A stretch of DNA of 64,000 nucleotides from Streptomyces sp. CNQ-509 (GCF_001011035.1 NZ_CP011492.1:248001-312000), one strand, 5' to 3'. Shown: positions 41,971-50,909, numbered from the stretch's first letter. Program-made: numbers and translations. The notes: generated by a model from the letters alone, not told the origin.

Positions 41971-42027
41971 CGGGCGCGCTCGTGCGGACCGGGCGCGCTC
42001 GTGCGGACCGGGCGCGCTCGTGCGGAC
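41971..42027 (+). repeat. Three exact tandem copies of a 19-bp unit
   Basis: CGGGCGCGCTCGTGCGGAC is repeated three times head to tail (41971-41989, 41990-42008, 42009-42027), 13 bp after the permease stop. GGTCC just upstream pairs with GGACC in each unit, so the array can form alternative hairpins and may act as the terminator. Confidence 0.9.
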
Positions 42028-42149
42028 CGGGCGGGGCGGGTGGCCGCGCGCCGCCCGGCCGGACGGCCCGTCAGGGGCCGGCCCACCGGCGGCCGCGGTC
42101 CGGCCGGGCGCCGAATACGGGTCGACGCGGACGGGCACCCGGTGATGGG

Positions 42150-42587
42150 ATGCCGGGCATGGACGATCTCCACATCCGGGCCGCGGAGCCCGCGGACGTG
42201 CCGGCGGTGCTCGCGTTCTGGAAGACGGCGGCGGAGGGCACGTCCGTCAGCGACGACGAGGCGGGCGTCGCCGGGCTGCTGGAGCGCGACCCGGGCGCGC
42301 TGCTGCTGGCAGAGCGCGGCGGAGAGCTGGCGGGCACCGTCATCGCCGGGTTCGACGGCTGGCGCTGCCACCTGTACCGGCTCGCCGTGCACCCCGGCCA
42401 CCGGCGCCGCGGCGTCGGCACGGCGCTGCTGGCCGCGGCGGAGCAGCGGTTCGCCGCCTTCGGCGGCCGGCGCGCGGACGCGATGGTGCTGAACCGCAAC
42501 GAGCGGGCGCACCACGCCTGGCACGCCGGGGGCTATGTCCGCCAGGAGCAGTGGAGCCGCTGGGTGAAGCCGCTGGCCGCCGGCTGA
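42150..42587 (+). CDS. GNAT family N-acetyltransferase
   Basis: 145 residues from ATG 42150 (or 133 fewer-by-three from ATG 42159). The GNAT fold is complete: [17 protein letters not shown], then AGTVIAGFDGWRCHLYRLAV, the acetyl-CoA loop VHPGHRRRGVGTALLAAAEQRF, and NERAHHAWHAGGYVRQEQW. The arrangement resembles RimI-like and small-molecule acetyltransferases; the target is unknown. It is separated from the ABC permease by the 19-bp repeats and from the next gene by 57 bp. Confidence 0.86.
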   Translation: MPGMDDLHIRAAEPADVPAVLAFWKTAAEGTSVSDDEAGVAGLLERDPGALLLAERGGELAGTVIAGFDGWRCHLYRLAVHPGHRRRGVGTALLAAAEQRFAAFGGRRADAMVLNRNERAHHAWHAGGYVRQEQWSRWVKPLAAG

Positions 42588-42644
42588 CCGCGGTCGCCGC
42601 GCGGCCCCCGCGACCCTGCGTGATCATGAGACGGAGGTGACCCG

Positions 42645-44039
42645 ATGACCGAGGTGCTGCTGCTGGTCCTGGCTCTGGCGCTCTGCCTGGCCTGCGGCCT
42701 GTTCGTGGCCGCCGAGTTCTCGCTGACGACCGTGGAGCGAGCCGAGCTGGAGCGGGCCGTGGACCGCGGCGAGCGCGGCGCGGCCGGTGCGCTCCAGGCC
42801 GTACGCGGCCTGACCTTCCAGCTCTCGGGCGCACAACTCGGCATCACCGTCACCAACCTCGTCGTCGGCATGCTCGCCGAGCCGTCCGTCGCCGCGCTCC
42901 TCCACAGCCCGCTGCGCGCGGCGGGCGTACCGGACTCGGCCACCTCCAGCGTCGCGATCGTGCTGGGCACGGCGCTCTCGACCGTCGTGCTGATGGTCGT
43001 CGGCGAACTCGTGCCCAAGAACTGGGCCATCTCCCGCCCGCTGGCCATGGCCAAGCGCGTCGCGCCCTTCCAGCGCACGTTCAGCGGCGTCTTCCGCCCC
43101 TTCATCCGCCATCTGAACAACACCGCCAACCGGGTGCTGCGGCTGATGGGCCTGGAGCCGGCCGAGGAGCTGGCCTCTGCCCGCAGCCCGCAGGAACTCG
43201 CGGCGCTGGCCCGGCACTCCGCGAAGAAGGGCTCGCTGGAGGCCGACACCGCCGAGCTGTTCGTCCGTACCCTGGGGCTCGCGGAGCTGACGGCGGAGAA
43301 CGTGATGACGCCCCGGATGCAGGTCGTCGCGCTGGAGGACGACGCCACCGTCGGGGACGTCGTCGACGCCTCCCGCGCCACCGGCCTGTCCCGCTTCCCG
43401 GTCTACCGCGGCAACCTGGACACCGTCCTGGGCTACGTGCACGTCAAGGACGTCCTCGGCGTCCCCGCCGACCGCCGCGCCCGCCACCCGCTGACCCGGC
43501 TGCTGCGCGAGCCGGTGCTGGTGCCCGAGACGCTGCCCGTCGACCATCTGATGGACCGGCTGACGGAGAAGCGCACCATGGCGGTGGTCATCGACGAGTA
43601 CGGCGGCACCGCCGGCGTGGTCACCATGGAGGACGTCGTGGAGGAGGTCATCGGCCAGGTGCGGGACGAGCACGACCCGCTGGAGACGCCCGACCTGCTG
43701 CCCAGCGGCGCGGGTCCGGACGGCCGGATGCTCTTCGACGCCGACGGCGGGGTGCGCCCCGACCAGCTCGCGGAGATCGGACTGCGGGTGCCCGAGGGCC
43801 CGTACGAGACGCTGGCCGGGCTGGTCGCGACCGAGCTGGGGCGCATCCCCGTCGACGGGGACGCGCTGGAGGTGGAGGGATGGCGGCTGGACGTCGTGGA
43901 CGCGGCCGGGCGCCGCGCCGCGCGCGTGCTGCTCCACGCCCCGCCGCCGGGCGCCGAGCCGGACGACGGCGAAGACGAGGGCACCGGCGGCAGCGGCAGC
44001 GGCGGCCGTACGGCCGCCGGCAGGGGGGAGCCCGGATGA
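42645..44039 (+). CDS. HlyC/CorC family protein: DUF21 membrane domain, CBS pair, CorC-HlyC domain
   Basis: 464 residues. The N-terminal DUF21/CNNM domain has four membrane segments, including LFVAAEFSLTTVERAELE, LGITVTNLVVGMLAEP and VVLMVVGELVPKNWAISRP. Two CBS motifs (NVMTPRMQVVALEDDATV, then LLREPVLVPETLPVDHLMD) bind adenine nucleotides. A C-terminal CorC/HlyC domain follows (PEGPYETLAGLVATELGRIPVDGD). Relatives export Mg2+ or Co2+. The acidic/Gly-Ser tail is disordered. ATG 42645 follows GGAGGTGA. It overlaps a shorter paralogue by ATGA. Confidence 0.93.
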   Translation: MTEVLLLVLALALCLACGLFVAAEFSLTTVERAELERAVDRGERGAAGALQAVRGLTFQLSGAQLGITVTNLVVGMLAEPSVAALLHSPLRAAGVPDSATSSVAIVLGTALSTVVLMVVGELVPKNWAISRPLAMAKRVAPFQRTFSGVFRPFIRHLNNTANRVLRLMGLEPAEELASARSPQELAALARHSAKKGSLEADTAELFVRTLGLAELTAENVMTPRMQVVALEDDATVGDVVDASRATGLSRFPVYRGNLDTVLGYVHVKDVLGVPADRRARHPLTRLLREPVLVPETLPVDHLMDRLTEKRTMAVVIDEYGGTAGVVTMEDVVEEVIGQVRDEHDPLETPDLLPSGAGPDGRMLFDADGGVRPDQLAEIGLRVPEGPYETLAGLVATELGRIPVDGDALEVEGWRLDVVDAAGRRAARVLLHAPPPGAEPDDGEDEGTGGSGSGGRTAAGRGEPG

Positions 44040-45049
44040 CCGTCGTCCAGTTGATCATCGGCCTGCTGACGCTGGTGTTCAACGCCTTCTTCGTCGGCGC
44101 GGAGTTCGCGCTCATCTCCGTGCGGCGCAGCCAGATCGAGCCGTACGCCCAGGAGGGCGACCGCCGTGCGCGCCGCGTGATCTGGGGGCTCGAGCACGTC
44201 TCCACGCTGATGGCGGCGGCCCAGCTCGGCATCACCCTGTGCACGCTGGTCCTCGGCGTCGTCGCCGAGCCGGCCATCGCCCATCTGCTGGAGCCGGTCT
44301 TCAACGCGATGGGGGTGCCGCACGGGCTGGTGCACCCGATCTCCTTCGCGATCGCGCTGGCCGTGGCGACGTACCTGCACATGCTGCTCGGCGAGATGGT
44401 GCCGAAGAACGTGGCGCTGGCCGACCCGGTGCGCTCCGCGCTGCTGCTCGGCCCGCCGCTGGTCGCGCTCACCCGCGCGCTGCGCCCCGTCGTCTTCACC
44501 GTCAACGCCTTCGCCAACGCGCTGCTCCGGCTGCTGCGCGTGCAGACCCGCGACGAGGTCGCCGCGTCGTTCTCCGACGCCGACCTGGCCCGCATGGTGG
44601 CGGACTCGGCGGAGGCCGCGCTGCTCGACGACCGCTCCGCCGAGCGGCTGCGCGACACCCTGGAGCTGGGCCGCCGCCCCGTGGGCGACGTGGTGGTGCC
44701 CACCGGGCACGTGGTCACCGCGCCCGTCGGCGTCACCCCGGAGGCGCTGGAGGCACTCTCCGTCGCCTCCGGCTTCTCCCGCTTCCCGGTGGTGGACGAC
44801 AGCGGCCGGATCCTCGGCTACCTGCACGTCAAGGACGCCCTCGGCACCGCCGACCGCGAGGAGCCGTTCCCGCGTACGTCGATGCGCCGCATCGCCCGGG
44901 TGCGCGCGAGCGCGCCGCTGGACGACGTGCTCACCGCCATGCGCCGCAGCCGCACCCACCTGGCCGCGGTGACCGGGGAGGAAGGCCGGGTGACGGGGCT
45001 GGTGACCATGGAGGACGTGCTCCGCGAGCTGGTCGGCCGGGAGTCGTGA
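44036..45049 (+). CDS. HlyC/CorC family protein lacking the C-terminal CorC domain
   Basis: 337 residues. The DUF21 domain (FNAFFVGAEFALISVRRSQIE, LGITLCTLVLGVVAEPAI, LHMLLGEMVPKNVALADP) and a CBS pair (VVVPTGHVVTAPVGVTPEALE, ARVRASAPLDDVLTAMRRS) are present, but the protein ends after VTMEDVLRELVG, without the CorC domain found in its neighbour. Start and stop overlap (ATGA at 44036-44039) couples the two, and the pair may work as a heterodimeric cation exporter. This tandem is common in Streptomyces. Confidence 0.93.
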   Translation: MTVVQLIIGLLTLVFNAFFVGAEFALISVRRSQIEPYAQEGDRRARRVIWGLEHVSTLMAAAQLGITLCTLVLGVVAEPAIAHLLEPVFNAMGVPHGLVHPISFAIALAVATYLHMLLGEMVPKNVALADPVRSALLLGPPLVALTRALRPVVFTVNAFANALLRLLRVQTRDEVAASFSDADLARMVADSAEAALLDDRSAERLRDTLELGRRPVGDVVVPTGHVVTAPVGVTPEALEALSVASGFSRFPVVDDSGRILGYLHVKDALGTADREEPFPRTSMRRIARVRASAPLDDVLTAMRRSRTHLAAVTGEEGRVTGLVTMEDVLRELVGRES

Positions 45050-45090
45050 CCCGCGGTACGGGCGCCGGCGGCGACGCCCGCGGCGGCGAG

Positions 45091-45096
45091 TAGGAT
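45091..45096 (+). promoter_or_regulatory. -10 element TAGGAT, leaderless layout
   Basis: TAGGAT lies 8 nt before GTG 45105, with no ribosome site between. The purB gene has the same pattern (TAGAAT, 8 nt, GTG), so both transcripts probably start at the initiation codon. Confidence 0.5.
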
Positions 45097-45104
45097 CGGC
45101 GGAC

Positions 45105-45872
45105 GTGAACGCGCGCTACACCAGTTTCGTCGCGGTCGGCGACTCCTTCACCGAGGGCATGTCCGACCTGCGGCCTGACGGCTCCTACCGCGGCTGGGCG
45201 GACCTCCTCGCGGCCCGCTTCGCGGCGGCGCAGCCCGGTTTCCGGTACGCGAACCTGGCCGTCCGCGGCAAGCTCATCCGGCAGATCCTCGACGAGCAGG
45301 TCGACCGGGCCGCCGCCATGGAGGCCGACGTCATCACCCTCGTCGGCGGCCTCAACGACGCCATCCGGCCGCGCTGCGACATGGACCGGGTGTGCGGCGT
45401 GCTGGAAGAGGCGGTGGCGAAGCTGGCACCGAGCTGCAAGCAACTCGTGCTCATGCGCAGCCCGGGGCGCGACGGACGGGTGCTGGAGCGGGTGAGGCCG
45501 CGGATGGAGCAGCTTTTCGCGCACGTCGACGACCTCGCCGCACGGCACGGCGCGCTGGTCGTCGACCTGTACGGCGCCGGCGTGCTGCGCGACGTACGGC
45601 TGTGGGACGAGGACCGGCTGCACCTGACGCCCGAGGGCCACCGCCGGGTCGGCGAGGCCGTCTGGCAGACGCTCGGCGGCACCCCCGCGTACGACTGGAC
45701 GGGCCCGCTGCCGCCCCCGGCGCCGCGGCCGCCGTGGTTCACCCGCCGCACCGCGGACGCCCGCTTCGCCCGTACGCACCTGCTGCCGTGGGTGCGCCGC
45801 CGGCTCACCGGCCGCTCCTCCGGCGACGGCCGCGCGCCGAAGCGCCCGGAGCTGCTGCCGTACGACGCCTGA
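45105..45872 (+). CDS. SGNH/GDSL family hydrolase
   Basis: 255 residues, cytoplasmic (no signal). The blocks are block I VAVGDSFTEGMSD (nucleophile Ser in GDSF), block II ANLAVRGKLIRQIL, block III VTLVGGLNDAIRP with the oxyanion Asn, and block V DRLHLTPEGHRRVGEAVW with the catalytic Asp/His. These are esterases acting on lipids or acyl/acetyl sugars. The Arg/Pro-rich C-terminus (PWFTRRTADARFARTHLLPW) is typical of Streptomyces members. GTG 45105 is the start, probably leaderless. Confidence 0.9.
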   Translation: MNARYTSFVAVGDSFTEGMSDLRPDGSYRGWADLLAARFAAAQPGFRYANLAVRGKLIRQILDEQVDRAAAMEADVITLVGGLNDAIRPRCDMDRVCGVLEEAVAKLAPSCKQLVLMRSPGRDGRVLERVRPRMEQLFAHVDDLAARHGALVVDLYGAGVLRDVRLWDEDRLHLTPEGHRRVGEAVWQTLGGTPAYDWTGPLPPPAPRPPWFTRRTADARFARTHLLPWVRRRLTGRSSGDGRAPKRPELLPYDA

Positions 45873-45926
45873 CACCGGCACCGGCACCGGCGCCGGCCGC
45901 CGTCCGCACCCCGCCCGGCAGGCCCG

Positions 45927-45932
45927 TAGAAT
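45927..45932 (+). promoter_or_regulatory. -10 element TAGAAT of purB, leaderless layout
   Basis: TAGAAT is 8 nt before GTG 45941 and no Shine-Dalgarno sequence is present. The short tandem (CACCGG)3 lies just upstream at 45874-45891. Confidence 0.5.
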
Positions 45933-45940
45933 CTCCCCAC

Positions 45941-47380
45941 GTGAACAAGCCGCGCATCCCCAACGTCCTGGCCGCCCGCTACGCCTCCGCGGAGCTGGCC
46001 GCCCTCTGGTCCCCCGAGCACAAGGTCGTCCTGGAGCGGCAGCTCTGGCTCGCCGTGCTGCGCGCCCAGCGGGAGCTGGGGATCGAGGTGCCGGAGGGCG
46101 CGGTCGCCGACTACGAGCGGGTGCTGGAGGACGTCGACCTCGCCTCGATCGCCGAGCGCGAGAAGGTCACGCGGCACGATGTGAAGGCCCGTATCGAGGA
46201 GTTCAACGCCCTCGCCGGGCACGAACAGATCCACAAGGGCATGACCTCCCGCGACCTCACGGAGAACGTGGAGCAGCTCCAGGTGCGGCAGTCCCTGGAA
46301 CTGGTACGCGACCGCGCGGTCGCCGTGCTGGCGCGGCTGGGCAGGCTGGCCGGCGAGCACGCCGGGCTGGTCATGGCCGGCCGCTCGCACAACGTCGCCG
46401 CGCAGGCCACCACGCTGGGCAAGCGGTTCGCCACCGCCGCCGACGAACTGCTGACCGCCTACGGCCGGGTCGAGGACCTGCTCACGCGCTATCCGCTGCG
46501 CGGCGTCAAGGGCCCCGTCGGCACCGCGCAGGACATGCTCGACCTGCTCGGCGGCGGCAACGAGGGGGCCGCGAAGCTGGCGGAGCTGGAGCGCCGGGTC
46601 GCCGGCCACCTGGGCTTCGCCCGCGCCTTCACCTCTGTCGGCCAGGTCTACCCGCGCTCGCTGGACTACGACGTGGTCGCGGCGCTGGTGCAGGTCGCCG
46701 CCGCGCCGTCGTCGCTGGCGAAGACGATCCGGCTGATGGCCGGGCACGAGCTGGTCACCGAGGGCTTCAAGCCGGGCCAGGTCGGCTCGTCCGCGATGCC
46801 GCACAAGATGAACACCCGCTCCTGCGAGCGCGTGAACGGCCTCATGGTCATCCTGCGCGGGTACGCCTCGATGACCGCGGAGCTGGCCGGCGACACCTGG
46901 AACGAGGGCGACGTGTCCTGCTCGGTGGTGCGCCGCGTGGCGCTGCCGGACGCGTTCTTCGCGCTCGACGGACTGCTGGAGACGTTCCTGACGGTGCTGG
47001 ACGAGTTCGGCGCCTTCCCCGCGGTGATCGCCCGCGAGCTGGACCGCTATCTGCCGTTCCTGGCCACCACCAAGGTGCTGATGGCGGCGGTACGGGCCGG
47101 GGTCGGCCGGGAGGAGGCGCACGAGGTCGTCAAGGAGCACGCGGTCGCCGCGGCCCTGGCGATGCGCGAGCGCGGCGCCGAGCGCAACGAACTCCTCGAC
47201 CGGCTCGCCGCCGACGCCCGCATCCCGCTGGACCGGGACCGGCTGGAGGCGCTGATGGCCGACCGGCTGTCGTTCACGGGCGCCGCCGAGGAGCAGGTGG
47301 CGGCGGTGGCGGCGCGGGTCGAGGAGGTCGTCAAGCGGCATCCGGAGGCGGCGGGGTACGCGCCCGGGGCGATTCTGTGA
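45941..47380 (+). CDS. purB: Adenylosuccinate lyase
   Basis: 479 residues of the fumarase/aspartase superfamily. It cleaves fumarate from adenylosuccinate and from SAICAR in purine synthesis. The signature is VGSSAMPHKMNTRSCERVNG; HKGMTSRDLTENVEQLQ, GRSHNVAAQATTLGKRF and LRGVKGPVGTAQDML hold active-site His and Ser/Thr residues. The length fits the longer actinobacterial PurB type. GTG 45941 is supported by the MNKPRIPNVLAARYAS start and the -10 box just upstream. Confidence 0.96.
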   Translation: MNKPRIPNVLAARYASAELAALWSPEHKVVLERQLWLAVLRAQRELGIEVPEGAVADYERVLEDVDLASIAEREKVTRHDVKARIEEFNALAGHEQIHKGMTSRDLTENVEQLQVRQSLELVRDRAVAVLARLGRLAGEHAGLVMAGRSHNVAAQATTLGKRFATAADELLTAYGRVEDLLTRYPLRGVKGPVGTAQDMLDLLGGGNEGAAKLAELERRVAGHLGFARAFTSVGQVYPRSLDYDVVAALVQVAAAPSSLAKTIRLMAGHELVTEGFKPGQVGSSAMPHKMNTRSCERVNGLMVILRGYASMTAELAGDTWNEGDVSCSVVRRVALPDAFFALDGLLETFLTVLDEFGAFPAVIARELDRYLPFLATTKVLMAAVRAGVGREEAHEVVKEHAVAAALAMRERGAERNELLDRLAADARIPLDRDRLEALMADRLSFTGAAEEQVAAVAARVEEVVKRHPEAAGYAPGAIL

Positions 47381-47415
47381 CGCCATCCGCCCCGGCCCCG
47401 TAGCCGACCGCAGCG

Positions 47416-48156
47416 CTACGCGTCCCGCCGCCGCAGCGTCCACCAGCCGGCCAGCACCGCCGCCGCCGTCCAGAGCGCCGTGACGGCCAGCCCGGCGAGC
47501 GGCTGGAGGCCGCCCGGCGGGTCGGCGAAGAGCACCTGCTGCCCGGCCCGGTCCGGCAGGTAGTCCGCGACTCCGGCCGACGAGCCGACGCCGAGCACCA
47601 TCGACACCACCAGCACGAACGGGATCAGGATGCCCAGCACCGCGATGCCGCTCCGCAGTACGGCGGCGAGCCCCGCGGCGAGCAGCGCCATGAGCGTGAG
47701 GTAGGCGGCGCCGCCCACGACGCCGAGCAGCGCGCCGTCGTCGCCGAGGCCCAGGGCCCGGTCGCCGAGCGCGGCGCCGCCGATCAGGAACGACAGCAGC
47801 GTCGTGGGCAGCGCGACGGCGAACGTGAGCCCCCCGACGTGGGTCAGCTTGGCCGCGTAGAGCAGCCCGCGCCGCGGCACGGCGGCCAGCGTGGCGCGGA
47901 TCAGCCCGCTCTGGTACTCCGATGACACGGCGAGCGTGCCGAAGACGATCGCGGCGATCTGCCCCGGGCCCACCCCGGTGAGGACGGAGAACAGCGGGTC
48001 GAAGTCGCCGTCGACGGTCTCCGCGCCGCCGAGTGCGGCGCTGGCGAGGACGCCGAAGCCGGCGGTGACGAGCAGCACGCACGCCAGCGACCACACGGTG
48101 CCGCGCAGGGTCGTGATCTTGATCCACTCGGCGCGGAGCACGGCGGTGGCAGTCAT
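47416..48156 (-). CDS. ABC-2 type transporter permease
   Basis: 246 residues with six transmembrane helices: EWIKITTLRGTVWSLACVLL at the N-terminus, AAIVFGTLAVSSEYQSGLIRATL (a family motif), then FAVALPTTLLSFLIGG, GGAAYLTLMALLAAGLAAVL, LGILIPFVLVVSMVLG and LAVTALWTAAAVLAGWW. It pairs with the ATPase encoded 3 bp upstream to form an exporter, probably for a drug, lantibiotic or lipid. It converges on purB. Confidence 0.9.
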   Translation of the reverse strand: MTATAVLRAEWIKITTLRGTVWSLACVLLVTAGFGVLASAALGGAETVDGDFDPLFSVLTGVGPGQIAAIVFGTLAVSSEYQSGLIRATLAAVPRRGLLYAAKLTHVGGLTFAVALPTTLLSFLIGGAALGDRALGLGDDGALLGVVGGAAYLTLMALLAAGLAAVLRSGIAVLGILIPFVLVVSMVLGVGSSAGVADYLPDRAGQQVLFADPPGGLQPLAGLAVTALWTAAAVLAGWWTLRRRDA

Positions 48157-48159
48157 CGT

Positions 48160-48906
48160 TCAGACCTCCCGGGTCTCGCTGGTGAACTCCGCCGCGCCGG
48201 CGGTCAGCCGGAGGTACGCCTCCTCCAGGCCGCCGGAGTTGCCCTCGACGAACTCCGCGAGCGGCGCGTCGGCGAGGAGCCGGCCGCGGCCGAGCACCAC
48301 GAGGTGGTCGGCGAACGCGGCGGTCTCCCCCATCAGATGGCTGGAGACGAGCACCGTGCGGCCCTCGTCGGCGAGCCCGCGCAGCAGCCGCCGGATCCAC
48401 ACGATGCCCTCGGGGTCGAGCCCGTTGGACGGCTCGTCCAGCAGCAGCACGGGCGGGTCGCCGAGGAGCGCGGCGGCGATGCCGAGCCGCTGGCGCATGC
48501 CGAGCGAGTACGTCCGTACCCGGCGGCCCGCGGCGGACTCGATCCCGGTCAGCCGCAGCACCTCGTCGACGCGGGCGTCCGGCAGGCCGTTGCTCGCGGC
48601 CAGCGCGCGCAGGTGGGCGCGGCCGGTGCGGGAGCCGTGGGCGGCCTGCGCGTCGAGCAGGGCGCCGACGTGCCGGAGTGGTTCGGCCAGCTCCGGATAC
48701 GGCCGCCCGCCGACGGCGGCGGTGCCCGAGGTGGCCCGGTCCAGGCCGAGGACGAGGCGCATGGCGGTGGACTTGCCGGCTCCGTTGGGGCCGAGGAAGC
48801 CGGTGACCCGGCCGGGACGGACGGTGAAGGTCACGGCGTCGAGCGCCCGGACATCCCCGTAGTCCTTGGTCAGTTCGCGGACGTCGATGGCGGTTGCTGC
48901 TGTCAT
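48160..48906 (-). CDS. ABC transporter ATP-binding protein (BcrA/DrrA type)
   Basis: 248 residues. Walker A is GFLGPNGAGKSTAMRLVLGL, the signature YSLGMRQRLGIAAALLGDPP, Walker B PVLLLDEPSNGLDPEG, with the H-loop VSSHLM. The pattern fits the ABC-2 exporter ATPases that give bacitracin- or lantibiotic-type resistance. ATG 48906 lacks a good ribosome site. It is divergent from the histidine kinase at 49007 across 100 bp, so this exporter and the two-component system probably form one detection-and-export module. Confidence 0.9.
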   Translation of the reverse strand: MTAATAIDVRELTKDYGDVRALDAVTFTVRPGRVTGFLGPNGAGKSTAMRLVLGLDRATSGTAAVGGRPYPELAEPLRHVGALLDAQAAHGSRTGRAHLRALAASNGLPDARVDEVLRLTGIESAAGRRVRTYSLGMRQRLGIAAALLGDPPVLLLDEPSNGLDPEGIVWIRRLLRGLADEGRTVLVSSHLMGETAAFADHLVVLGRGRLLADAPLAEFVEGNSGGLEEAYLRLTAGAAEFTSETREV

Positions 48907-49006
48907 ACGGGCCACGCTGCCGGTCGGGGCGGCGCCGGGGCCTCCCCCGCGCGCGGGTCGCCCCTCCCCCGCGCGGGGGAGCCGCGGGCCGGAGGCCGCT
49001 GGCACG

Positions 49007-50245
49007 ATGGTCGGCGTGCCACCCTCTCCCCGACACCTCCTCCGCCCGCTGCGGCCGGTGCTGCGGGCGGTGACGTACACGCGCTGGCTGCACCTGTTCA
49101 TCGCCGCGACGCTGGCCCTGCTGGGCGCCTTCGTCTGGGGCGTGGAGGACGTGCACCCGGTGGTCAGCTATGCCGTCCTCGCCCTCGGCCCGGTGCCGCT
49201 GCTCGCCGTCGCGGCGGCCATCCCCGGCACCCGGCTCCTGGAGACGATGCAGGCCCGGCTCCTGCTCTTCCCGGGTCCGCACGGCACGGAGGCGCAGCCG
49301 GATCCGGGGCTCGCACGCACGCCGGCCGTCTCGTGGGCCGACCGCGGCCGGGTCTTCGTCTGGCTGGCGCTGCGAATGTGGGTGGGGCTGCTGGCCGCCG
49401 TGGTCGGCATCCAGGGCATCTTCCTGACCGTGGCGCTGACCTCCGCGCACCACTGGCGGTCGTTCGAAGAGGAGGTCCTGGCGCTGCCGGGCGAGTGGCA
49501 CGGGTCGTACCCGCTGCTCGTCCCGGTCGCGGTGGCGGTGCTGCTGGCGACCGGCTGCGCGCTGGGTGTGCTGATCGCCGCGCTGGCGCCCCGGCTGCTC
49601 GGGCCCTCGGCCGCCGAGCGGCTGGCCGCGCTGGAGGAGCGCACCGAACGGCTGCTGGAGCACAACAGGCTCGCCCGCGAGTTGCACGACACCATCGGGC
49701 ACGCGCTGACGGTCGCCGTGGTGCAGGCCGGGGCCGCGCGGGCGGCGGGGTCGCCGGAGTTCACGGAGCGGGCGCTGGCCGCGATCGAGGACACCGGCCG
49801 GGAGGCGCTGGAGGATCTGGAGCGGGTGCTGCGGCTGCTGCGCCAGGAGGGCGCGCCGCCGTCCCGGCGGCCCGGGCTGGCCGAGGCGGAGCGGCTGGTG
49901 GCCTCCGCGCGCGGCGCGGGGGCGGACATCAGCGCGGAGATCGAGGGGCCGCTGGAGTCGGTGCCGGGGCCGGTGTCGCGGGAGGGCTACCGCATCGTGC
50001 AGGAGTGCCTGACGAACGTGCTGCGGCATGCGGGCCCGGTGCCGGTCAGGGTCCGTATCGCGGCCTCGGCGGGCGGTCTCGAACTGCACGTACGCAACCG
50101 GCTGCCCGCCGCGGCGGCGCCTCCCGGGCCGGGCGGCAGCGGTCTGCGCGGGATCCGCGAGCGGGCCGCGCTGCTCGGCGGCGAGGCGGTCGCGGGCCCG
50201 TCCGACGGCGAGTGGCGGGTGCGGGTCACCCTGCCGATACGCTGA
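49007..50245 (+). CDS. Sensor histidine kinase (HisKA_3 type)
   Basis: 412 residues from ATG 49007, with GGAGG 11 nt upstream (GTG 49016 is possible). Four transmembrane helices (about 25-45, 50-70, 120-145, 165-195) come first. The phosphoacceptor helix reads NRLARELHDTIGHALTVAVVQAGAARAA, the ATPase domain YRIVQECLTNVLRHAGPVPVRVR, and the G-box GSGLRGIRERAALLGGEAV. It overlaps functionally with the regulator 4 bp downstream and is divergent from an ABC exporter, its likely target. Confidence 0.92.
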   Translation: MVGVPPSPRHLLRPLRPVLRAVTYTRWLHLFIAATLALLGAFVWGVEDVHPVVSYAVLALGPVPLLAVAAAIPGTRLLETMQARLLLFPGPHGTEAQPDPGLARTPAVSWADRGRVFVWLALRMWVGLLAAVVGIQGIFLTVALTSAHHWRSFEEEVLALPGEWHGSYPLLVPVAVAVLLATGCALGVLIAALAPRLLGPSAAERLAALEERTERLLEHNRLARELHDTIGHALTVAVVQAGAARAAGSPEFTERALAAIEDTGREALEDLERVLRLLRQEGAPPSRRPGLAEAERLVASARGAGADISAEIEGPLESVPGPVSREGYRIVQECLTNVLRHAGPVPVRVRIAASAGGLELHVRNRLPAAAAPPGPGGSGLRGIRERAALLGGEAVAGPSDGEWRVRVTLPIR

Positions 50246-50249
50246 CGCC

Positions 50250-50909
50250 GTGCCCGTCTCCGTCCTCCTCGTCGACGATGACGCCCTGGTCCGCGCCGGG
50301 CTGCGGGCGATCCTCGAAGCGCAGCCGGACATCGAGGTGGCCGGCGAGGCCGCCGACGGTGCGGCCGTGATCCCCCTCGTGCGGCGACTGGCGCCGGACG
50401 TGATCGCGATGGACGTACGGATGCCGCTCATGGACGGCATCGAGGCCACCCGCGCCGTGCTCCGCGCCTTCCCCGAGCCGCCGAAGATCCTGGTCGTGAC
50501 CACCTTCGAGGAGGACCGGTACGTGTACGGGGCGCTGCGCGCCGGCGCCGACGGGTTCCTGCTCAAGCGGGCCCGGCCGGCGGAGATCGTGCACGCGGTG
50601 CGGCTGGTCGCCGAGGGCGAGTCACTGCTCTTCCCGGCCGCGCTGCGGTCGCTGGCCGCCGGGCACGGCAACGAGGAGGCGCGCGCGGCGCTGGCGGCGG
50701 CGCGGCTCACCGAACGGGAGGGCGAGGTGCTGCGGCTGATCGCCCGCGGGCTGACGAACGCCGAGATCGCCGCGGAGCTGGTGCTGGGCACCGAGACGGT
50801 CAAATCGCACGTCAGTGCGCTCCTGGCGAAGCTGGGAGCCCGGGACCGGACGCAGGCGGTGATCACGGCCTACGAGTCGGGGTTCGTCGCTCCCGGTGCG
50901 GCCGGATAG
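50250..50909 (+). CDS. NarL/LuxR-type response regulator
   Basis: 219 residues. The receiver starts SVLLVDDDALVRAGLRAILE; phospho-Asp is in DVIAMDVRMPLMDGIEAT and the Lys in GFLLKRARPAEIVHAV. The output domain is LTEREGEVLRLIARGLTNAEIAAELVLGTETVKSHVSALLAKL. GTG 50250 is 4 bp after the kinase stop. Its TAG stop lies inside the left arm of a 13-bp perfect inverted repeat (50902-50930). Confidence 0.93.
   Translation: MPVSVLLVDDDALVRAGLRAILEAQPDIEVAGEAADGAAVIPLVRRLAPDVIAMDVRMPLMDGIEATRAVLRAFPEPPKILVVTTFEEDRYVYGALRAGADGFLLKRARPAEIVHAVRLVAEGESLLFPAALRSLAAGHGNEEARAALAAARLTEREGEVLRLIARGLTNAEIAAELVLGTETVKSHVSALLAKLGARDRTQAVITAYESGFVAPGAAG

Noticed and set aside
45874..45891. Short tandem (CACCGG)3
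   Set aside because: Only three hexamers in GC-rich sequence upstream of purB; expected by chance and without an evident role.
45185..50866. An uninterrupted open frame of nearly 1,900 codons on the minus strand
   Set aside because: It runs antisense through the SGNH hydrolase, purB, kinase and regulator genes and changes its composition with them. Such giant antisense frames are a by-product of very high GC content. Similar frames at 23436-28982 (+), 38931-42524 (-) and 7647-10793 (+) were dismissed for the same reason.
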